Of a stretch of DNA of 64,000 nucleotides, positions 56,394 through 64,000 are shown piece by piece. Position 1 is the first letter of the stretch. The number at the start of each line of letters is the position of its first letter. The position numbers and the translations under genes were made by a program. The stretch is from NCBI GenBank assembly GCA_015039465.1, contig MU130542.1:62001-126000 (forward strand), in the 5' to 3' direction. Source of the DNA: Phlegmacium glaucopus (Eukaryota > Basidiomycota > Agaricomycetes > Agaricales > Cortinariaceae). Under the pieces are notes generated by a model. The model was given only the letters and a program-made list of their open reading frames with translations, did not search any database and had not been told where the DNA came from.

Positions 56394-58268
56394 TTAAGGG
56401 AGGGCATTAGCCCAGCGTAACAAGGCCTGGGCGAATGTGGCTGCGAATACATTGTAATCTACGTCAAGCCTCGTAGTCCAGAGCCCAGCTGTGAGTGTTC
56501 GCTCTACTTCGTTGACGAAGTAACCCAATTCGCCGTCCTCCTTCAACATGAGTCCAACATCAATGCGACAAAAGACCTCCAATGTGCTCATCCCTCCCAT
56601 TTTCTTCCGCTCACAATCAACCAGGCGGCGGTAGGTATTCATGGCAAACATTTGGAACTCTTGCTGGCCAATTTCCCTCTCCATAATGGGAACGTCGGTG
56701 TTGGTATCGAGCGCCGTTATTTGGTTCAACTTTCCCAGCTCCAATATTTTTCTGTGCAAATGACTAAGCAATTAATCGGATAGTTTTGGAGATTCTCACC
56801 GCAATTCTCTTAGGGAGAGGTGTTTATTCATGTCTAGAAAGTTCCAGCTGCCACCATTGGATGCGGTGTGGACGATGTAGACGATTTTCCCACCTGCCAT
56901 CACAACCCTCCACTCCCCCACTTCACGCAGCAAAGCGACATATTCTTGGGAGAACCAAAGGGCACCATCTGGGCCATCATCCAGCTGATTCCAGGTCCTC
57001 TCATGCTGCCCTGGAATTTGAACGTGGAGCTCTCCATCGCTGTGCGTCCTTTTCAGGACGGTATTGGCAGGAATGGGGCCCCCCTTCGTCAGAACAACCG
57101 TTTTAGGCCTTGGTGATCCCAGCTTTCCCGCTATCCAGTCCAGGTGTTTGATGAGGGACACCTTGTTTGCCATGAGATCGACCTGGTTCGGCGTGGGCCA
57201 TACTCGAGTTTCCAGCTCAAGGAGATTCATTTGCTCCCGATAGCGATCCAACTGGTGAAGAGGCAGGCCATATCCGGATTTCTCGTCCCTAGTTTGATGA
57301 ACTCGGAGCGGATGGCAAAGGAAGTATCAAGAGACCTACGAGTAGTCTATAGTCCAGTCGATCCCGCCTAGAAAGATATCGCAGTGTTGGATGAGATGGT
57401 TCATGTCAGGACTTGGGGGATCCGCCAAGATCCAACTGTTTTTAAAATCGTCCCAGGGAATGACCTCCAGGCTGTAAACAGGTGTTGAGTCTGGGTGGCG
57501 TGTTCGGCAGATGGCCAAAGCAATATAGAGCTAGAGAGGGTAAGTAGCTGTTGATTTGAATAGAGGGGGCATACCCATTCCTGCATGAGGACCTCATGTG
57601 GGTATTGAAGTGGGCTGGGATTAGTTGCTTTGTTTCTTTTTTTTGTTTTCTTTATTTTATGTAAAACTAATCCCTGCATATTTGTTACCAAGGCGAGCTC
57701 GCTATCTGATATATGAAAGGTGTTCCAGCCAATTTGCGTCTGGGCTGGGACAATGTCGCCCATGTATCGAGTGGGGTCTGGAACGTAAAGAATGTGCATC
57801 GTTCTATACGTGGTTGGAGGTGGGGGGGGGGTGTTAGATGGTGGGTGGCATGGAGTTTCAGAGGTGGGGGCATTGGGAAGAAAGGGATTAGGGGCCACCG
57901 TGCTGAAAATAGGGGAGGGAGAGATTGAGGCCTCTGAAGAATGGGTCCTAGAGTGGTCAAGGCTCATGCTGTCATCATCTTGGGGTTCAAGACTAGAGCC
58001 TATTGAGGACCCCTGGACAAACATCTGGCTGTGACAGTTGGCTGCCTTTATCTTATCTCGATGCCTTTTCTGCCTTATTCTTGCAAGGTCCCTCGCCCTT
58101 TCTTTCTTTTCGTCCTCTGCTGTGGTCCTGCGGTCTCTGAAATCAGCTAAAAGGGGTTCGTATCAGGAAGGAACATGCCTACCGCTTCGGTTTACTCTTG
58201 GATTTTTCCAGCTGTTTCTTGTGTTCTGGATCACAATTGTATGGGATCCATCCAAATTTCCCAGTCAT
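56394..58268 (-). CDS. Basic-region (bZIP-like) and ATP-grasp-like protein
   Basis: Starts at ATG 58268 (MTGKFGWIPYNCDPEHKKQL). An intron joins to a highly basic helix, EKKERARDLARIRQKRHRDK, resembling a fungal bZIP basic region. A proline/serine-rich linker follows (57.8-58.0 kb). The C-terminal half has KTVVLTKGGPIPANTVLKRT, then FCRIDVGLMLKEDGELGYFVNEVERT near 56.5 kb. The latter fits an ATP-grasp metal/ATP site (RxD....G.....NE). Related unassigned proteins occur in basidiomycetes. The combination suggests a nuclear protein, but both calls rest on short motifs. It ends at TAA or TAG at about 56,394. A CACGTG box is 206 bp upstream (58474), farther than in the chromatin cluster. Confidence 0.55.
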
Positions 58269-60028
58269 TTCGATATCTGATTGCGCAGGGCCTGACATCT
58301 GTTCTGAAAAATCAGACAAACGGACGCGTCTTCTTCATGATTTTCATGGCCTACCCTGTATACCGTGCGTTTTATGAATGTTGAGGGTATGAAGAAAAGG
58401 GTTTCGTTGATGAAATATGCCGTATACGTGTTGTGAATAAGAAATGGAAGGTGAAAAAATAACTGGTTCCTGTCACGTGAATATTGCAGTACGTATGTGA
58501 CATCAAGTTGCCTTACATAATATGCTTATGGGTGCATCAAAAACGTGGAGCAAAGCCACCGGTGTGCGCTTATAAATTACATTAGGGAAAGATAAGAGAA
58601 GCTAACCCGTCCAAAGTTCAATTGGAGGTGCAGCCTGAGCCATCCGGCGATCTTGTTGAGCCTGTGAACGTTGGTTGGCCAAACATTGTGAAATGGCAAG
58701 AATGAGCAACATTATCACATGTGAAACCCAACGGTTGCCCCAGCAGAGGTTTTTTGTTTTTTTTTTTTTTAAAAACCAATTGTTCAGGTAGCTGTTGCCA
58801 CTGATGGTTACAGCGACGCAATCCTCCAGGGAAAGGTCAGGCAATGGCGGTATTCTCTGTCCCGTCGGAAATCAGGCCAAGGTTTGGGATGGGTTCCCAG
58901 ACCTTAGCCCGATGATAGGATCCATATACCTCTAGGTTCGTAAACTGGTTATTTTTGCGATTTAACAACTTCGCAGTATACGCGGATGCCTCGCGGGTAC
59001 CAACTTCACTCGCACTCTCATTCGCGGTTGTCGCACATCCTTTGCACATCACACAACATGATATAGGCCTCGCATAACCTTCGCACATCACTCCTACGAC
59101 CTTCGTAACTATCCAACGCACCCCCGTTCCTCTTCGCACCTCATACTTCGACGTATCTTCAGCTTTCTCTATCAATACCGGACTTAACCATTTCTTTCCT
59201 TCGCAACCACATCTTCACACAGCTTCTCTTTAATCTCGCGGTCTTTCACGGCTCGCATACGCATCCCTTTCACTGGTTTGATCATGGTCCGTGTTGTTTT
59301 CAACTTAATTTCTTTTAACTTTCCATATATATATTATTATTTTATCATCTCCTTCGAAACAGGAGGCCATTCAACTGACCTCCTTACTTATCACTTCTAT
59401 TTTTATTCTATCCCCTATTCCTTCGTTACCAAACTACTGGGCTCATGTGACTTCGCACTAGCTCAATTTTTACATTACTGTTTCGCATACCCGCACCTGG
59501 CTTAGCTTGTTACTCTTGTATTAAGTACCTGTAGCAAGTAGGAGGGAAGGTGAACAAGAGACGGCCAGAGTTTTGATCCCATAAACTTTGCAGCAACGTT
59601 CTAAGTCAATAGTCTCATCCTTTAAGTTACTTCGCGTACTGCGTTATCGTTCGCGGACTTCGCTATCTTCGCGGTCTACTCGTCTAGCGTATTTCGATAC
59701 CGCGAACTTCCCTTTAAATTCTATCGAGGAAACCTACATTAATCCCTCCAAACTACGTTACTACTTGCGGTCTGATCCCACCGCAGGTACATCAACGTGT
59801 GACTTATTTCTAAAACGGGCAACCCTCGGTGCCTACGCTGGTGAAATTTGCTGTTGAACGATTATCGTTCCTTACACTGCCCTCAACATTGACGCTATTG
59901 TACCAGATGAAAGAACTGATGATTTTCCACTGTAAGGATGCTCAAACCATGTGGAACATGTAAATGCACTGATGGATAGGTACATCTCACGGTCAAGTTC
60001 GGATGGATTGACATGGGATTAAACACTT
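58269..60028. other. Gene-poor transition zone, possible decayed retroelement
   Basis: No gene recognised. 58,950-59,280 and 59,620-59,800 are rich in TTCGC/CGCGGACTTCG-like words, unlike the region to the left. Broken frames on the minus strand (58602-59175) and a plus-strand fragment near 59,930 could be remnants of a retroelement, but no domain is secure. Confidence 0.35.
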
Positions 60029-61078
60029 CTAAACTTGGTACAATACAGTGCGTGCAGCACCGGCTACTCTATTAGAACCTTCCTTGAAGTCAGTCAACAC
60101 CACCGGTAGCGATTGGTGATATAGACTGGGTAAATTCAATTTTGGAGATATCGCTTTTTTTTTGGTGGTATGGGGGAGGGAGTAGATGCCGGTGGTGAGG
60201 TTGCAATTGGGGTCGAAGATGAAGAGAATAAAGGCGAGGAGGAAGAGGGAATAGATGGAGGGGAGCCCGAAGACGGAGCAGGCAACTTTGAACCTGACTT
60301 GGACCTTGGAATCGCTCCCACTGTCACTAGAAGACGAACCCCCACTTCCTTGTTGTTGATGCTGCTGCTGTTGATGATGGTGATGTAACACATGTCTCCT
60401 TTGAGGAGGCATCAACCCTCCTCCCCCACCTCCACCTAACGACGATGATTGATGCTGATGATGATTCATCCAAGGAACCTCCACCCAAAGCACCAGCAGC
60501 ATATCCCCAATCCCAATGAACAGAACCACCACCACCTCTCCCTATTCCAGCTCTAACAGATCCTTCAAGATCACTAAATGGCGGACTGGTACCCATCTCC
60601 ACACCTATTGGTATATGGATATGTGGTGTGTGTAAGAAGTATCACCTCCTTGGATCAGGATTGGAGTTGGAGTCGACGATAATGTTGGTACACTGGCAGC
60701 AGTGGGAGCAGCAGTGGGAGGAGAGGGTACGATCGTAGTGGCGAAATGCCCATGCTCGATACTCAAACTCCATCTCAAATTCTGGCTTTCCTCTTCGCCG
60801 TCACCTAACCCTTTCTCGAGCACCTCACCACCCTCATCATCGTCATGTGTAGGTGTCTGCAGAGGCGTAGAATCCATAGACATCTCATCTGTACTGCTTG
60901 TACTAAGCGTAGGAGACATCACCTCCATCGAGCTAAAATTGGCAGCAATAGGCGGCTCCTCCAAAGGTGGATAAGGTAATCCTGATCCCAAGCCGGAGGA
61001 TGGAGGAGATCCAGAAGAAGCCTCCATGAAAGAAGAAGTCGTAGGCATCGCAGAAGTTAACAGTCTCCCATTCATCCA
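60029..61078 (-). CDS. Low-complexity hypothetical protein
   Basis: Open frames on the minus strand run from MNGRLLTSAMPTTSSFMEAS (61,075) through an acidic serine/proline-rich part. They continue into a Gly/His/Gln-rich segment (HHHHQQQQHQQQGSGGSSSS, about 60.35 kb) and a Ser/Pro-rich tail. Frame changes imply one or two introns I could not place. Such composition is common in fungal regulatory proteins, but no DNA-binding domain was seen. It may be the 3' part of a longer gene. Confidence 0.4.
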
Positions 61079-61439
61079 TCATATACCTGACCATGACTGT
61101 TTTTTGATAAGTTATGTTGGGTACTAGGAAGGTTCCTTGGAGAAGGTATCGAGTTGGATCTGGAAATTGAAGTGGATTAGACTCGGAGATTGAAAAAGAG
61201 GAACAAAATGGGACGAACCAGAATCAACGACTTTTAAACTCTCGAAAAAAGACATTTTTGTTCCCTAGGTTGATATTTTTGCGTGGTATCAATGATGGAC
61301 GAGACCAATCAATCTTGTATGGGATCAGTTTTGGTCGTTGAGTTGATAAGGGGTTTAGCGGACTTTTTCTTTTTCTTCCGCGGAAGAGGCCACACAAGGA
61401 AACGGATAGGTGGAACCTCCTACATCCCCACCCGGTCCA

Positions 61440-62620
61440 GACTATGTTACCCCCTCCCGCACCACTGCCTTCACCCTCGGTTTCAGTTTCAGTCTCCTCG
61501 CCTAATCGACTTAGTGAAGTAGGTCTAGCGGTTCTATTGAAGACACGAATGGTAGCCAAGCCGAGATGGGAAATGAACGTTTTAGGTGTCTGGTGGTGGA
61601 ATGAGGATGATGGGGAATGAGTTTGAGAGGAGGGTAGAGATGTAGGTGGGGATGTTGATAAAGGGGATGAAGGGGACGAGTTGTCATCGAGGAGAGGTGT
61701 ACAAGGAGTGGATCTTGCTCTCTGATGTTGAGCTTGCTGTGGTTCGTTATAGCCAGGTCTGGAAATATGATGCTAGGAACCAATGATTGGGGAGAGAAAG
61801 GAATATTGGGCGATGAGGATGAAGATTTCAAACTTGATTTGAGTGGCTTTCCGTTTGATAATGATGTTTTTCTGGAAAAAGGAGGACGAGGGAGAATAAC
61901 AGGTGTTGAAGAAGGACGGAGAAGGGGAGAGGAAAGTGGGAAAGGATATTGGGCCAGGACGTTTCTGGTGTACGCCTCCTAAAACTTCAGCACCGATAGG
62001 CAGTGCTACCAGCATCTGAACTTGCATCTTGCACTTGACAAGTTCTATCGGTGTTCTGGATAAATTATGGGTAAGTAAAGGCAGAGTTCTGAGGAAGATA
62101 AATCAACTCACAAGAGAAAGCTGGTGATAGCACCTGCTCCAGCAGCTGCAAGAGCCAAGTGGTATAAAGGAAGTTTCTCTTGTGGTGCTCGATGGGATAT
62201 ACGACGGATTAAACTTTGAATTTCACCGTATGACAAGAACAAAGACACGTTCTCCACCATAGCACCGAAAATAGGTGCTGGAAGACCAATGAGCAGGAAA
62301 GCTCGAAATATCAGAGACAAAACTAGCGCACTCTGTACAACCCTCTTATACCTTCTATTTTCCATGTTTTCGTAAGGCGATCAATAGGCCCATTGAACCA
62401 CACCATCTCGTCGAGGATATGAGATTGGAGACAAACTTTGGTCAAGTCGAATGGGTGTTCAAAAACTTCCGATACCATGCCTGCAATTTACATGTGAATG
62501 CATAAACTGTAGATAGGGATCAAACTCCTTGCTGACAGAGATGTATGCTACCATAGGTGATCTCTGGCATAGCATGCAGCGCTGCCGACTTGGGGTCTTC
62601 TATATCCTCGTGGTCGGATC
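61440..62620 (-). CDS. Mitochondrial carrier, ornithine-carrier (Ort1/ARG11)-like, divergent
   Basis: Exons 62620-62552, 62480-62352, 62301-62112 and from 62055 join in frame. Carrier signatures are EHPFDLTKVCLQSH (first repeat), GLPAPIFGAMVENVSLFLSY, and AAAGAGAITSFLLTPIELVK with CKMQ (second repeat). The GAMVEN and LTPIELVKCK context is typical of the mitochondrial ornithine/basic amino acid carrier. Oddities are: Cys replaces the usual Arg after KV in the first signature; the GLYRG block before GLPAPI is missing; and the third repeat was not found, with low-complexity Ser/Pro sequence (61.44-61.76 kb) following instead. The first exon upstream of 62620 was not located. It may be a diverged, truncated or pseudogenised carrier. 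Confidence 0.6.
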
Positions 62621-62655
62621 CTAATGAATGAATGGAATGAATGTATGATGGTCTA
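62621..62655. repeat. (AATG)n-like simple repeat
   Basis: Short imperfect run of AATG units beside the carrier exon. Confidence 0.6.
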
Positions 62656-62804
62656 GCACATCATTAAAAATCCAAGTGTAAGTAGTGAGCACAGTGGCAC
62701 AGCCGATGTCGAGCAGTTTGAATGAAGAAGGTATGTAAACTAGGTATGGATGGGTTATGTAAGAAATTCGATGTCTTGCTCAAACCGTAACTTAATGGAA
62801 ATCT

Positions 62805-63590
62805 GCGAGGTATTGGTATTTTTCGCGTCCTTCGTACAACCTGTTGTTATTTCTTCTCCATTTGAAGAGCTACGAATAGTATTTGGGTTTCTGGGGCGCA
62901 ATAGCGATGTAAGTAAAAGATCGGAAGAGTAGGTATAATTCTGATTGAACACGTACTTACCCTTGGGCAGCGCTACTTCTCTGTTCGAAATGTGCCAGTG
63001 GAATCTTTCTTACTTCCTCTGCGCAACGAACTGACGTTCATCAACAGCGATGAAGGGATTTTTTCTTCCTTTAGGCTTTTACCACCTTCTGATGTGCTAT
63101 TCTGTCATTTTCTATTTTCGTTTTTGACCTACATGTCCACACAGTGGGATGTATCCTCCAACTTGTTTATCATCTGCCTTGATAGTTATCGGTGTTTTTC
63201 ATGTCCCTTGTACAACCTGTTGTTGTTTCTTTCCCGTTTGCAGAGATGAAATCGAATGAGATTTCTTTGATTTGGGGGTTCTAATATCTATACGCGATAG
63301 CGATGTAAGTAAAAGGTCGGGAGAGTAGGCATAGTTCTTGAAATACATACTTATCCTTGAGCAGTGCTACTTCTCCATTCGAAATGTAGAATTTTTGTTA
63401 CTTTCTCTACGCAAAGAACTGACGTTAATCAACAGCGATGAAGGGATTTGTTGTATTGCAGTATTCCTGGATTCTCTTCTGTCATCGAATATCCTGATAG
63501 GAGTTTTCCTTTTCTCCTCTTCGACTTCTGACTTATCTTTGTTGTCATTATCATTCCTCTGAGTCACTGGAACGCTGACCAGTGCCTTTG
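62805..63590. repeat. Tandem duplication with about 396-bp period
   Basis: Matching landmarks: ACAACCTGTTGTTRTTTCTT at 62,837 and 63,211; GCGATGTAAGTAAAAG at 62,903 and 63,300; and AACTGACGTTMATCAACAGC at 63,029 and 63,418. The copies are clearly related but diverged, with indels. They contain no recognised gene. Confidence 0.8.
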
Positions 63591-63721
63591 GACTGGCGAA
63601 CGATTCGGAACGGGACAACGGGAAGAAGGGAGGAGGTGGGGCGGAGAGATGGGGAGTGTGGCAGGCTTACCCGCAAGGTGCTTCAGTTTACCAGTCGACT
63701 TGATGTCAATACGATGATCTG

Positions 63722-64000
63722 CTACAAGAACAGTGAACAATCCAGCATCTGATCTTCTGATTGACTTCTCTCACTAATTGTCGCGAAACAGATCGTAAAA
63801 ACAATAAAGATACTTCCATTCATTCTACGAATGTACAGACTTGAGAATACACAAAACAAAAAGGAACAAATAACACCACTGTTATCAAACCTTTCCAAAA
63901 ATGCAGGAACAGAAACTTGAGGATAAACAAAAAATAAGATAGCAGCACATACGACAACAGCAAGAGCAAGAGATGATATAATGTGGGAAACCTCCAAGAA
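63722..64000 (-). CDS. Partial membrane protein at the right edge
   Basis: Minus-strand frame open to the window edge. It begins EVSHIISSLALAVVVCAAIL with a likely transmembrane helix running into FFVYPQVSVPAF. Sequence past about 63,880 is probably intron or 3' flank. The family is not identifiable from one exon. Confidence 0.35.
   Translation of the reverse strand, partial: FLEVSHIISSLALAVVVCAAILFFVYPQVSVPAFLERFDNSGVICSFLFCVFSSLYIRRMNGSIFIVFTICFATISERSQSEDQMLDCSLFL

Noticed and set aside
59860..60060. Copia-like gag fragment (DAQTMWN followed by ALMDRYIS)
   Set aside because: Interrupted by stops and too short to separate from chance; left as a possibility within the transition zone.
62300..62360. 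Possible broken splice site or frameshift in the carrier gene
   Set aside because: Using donor GTATAA at 62351 and acceptor CGAG at 62302 gives an in-frame 50-nt intron.
1..64000. CRISPR arrays, rRNA or tRNA genes
   Set aside because: No spaced short direct repeats of that kind, no conserved rRNA segments and no cloverleaf with A/B boxes noticed.

Overview
This is eukaryotic DNA that looks like a basidiomycete fungus, probably Agaricomycotina. Genes lie on both strands and are cut by many short (about 42-66 nt) GT-AG introns with CTRAY-like branch sites. The protein families point the same way: a TET/JBP oxygenase, a JmjC-like family with paralogues, and a Tnp2-type CACTA transposon. No rRNA, tRNA or CRISPR was seen. 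Exon joins were worked out by eye, so gene ends are firmer where stated and approximate elsewhere.

From 1 to about 48.6 kb the window is an accessory island packed with chromatin-type genes. In order they are: a JmjC-like oxygenase (off the left edge), an AT-hook protein, a sirtuin, a very large unknown protein with tandemly duplicated in-frame exons, a BAH-PHD reader, a Suv4-20-like SET protein, a Ulp1/SENP-type SUMO protease, a divergent JmjC-like protein, a second Suv4-20-like SET protein, a cysteine-rich unknown protein, a TET/JBP oxygenase, and two more JmjC-like paralogues. Two of the four JmjC-like proteins keep the iron-binding residues and two have lost them. Many of these genes have a CACGTG box 50-110 bp before the start codon. 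A conserved block of about 50 bp, joining telomere-like TAACCCTAACCC to CACGTGAT, occurs five times. The spacers hold tandem repeats (153-bp and 61-bp units), a LINE 3' fragment and duplicated gene fragments.

From 49,479 to 55,665 there is an apparently complete 6.2-kb CACTA/Tnp2-type DNA transposon with terminal inverted repeats and a 3-bp target duplication. It carries two convergent genes. To its right (56.4-58.3 kb) is a gene joining a basic, bZIP-like N-terminus to an ATP-grasp-like C-terminus.

From about 59 kb the character changes: gene-poor sequence, serine/proline-rich low-complexity genes, a mitochondrial carrier of the ornithine (Ort1) type that looks divergent or damaged, a 396-bp tandem duplication, and one exon of a membrane protein at the right edge. 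The simplest reading is a fast-evolving cluster of epigenetic writers, erasers and readers, with repeats and transposons, next to more ordinary chromosome. That the genes work together is inference from their clustering and shared promoter signals.
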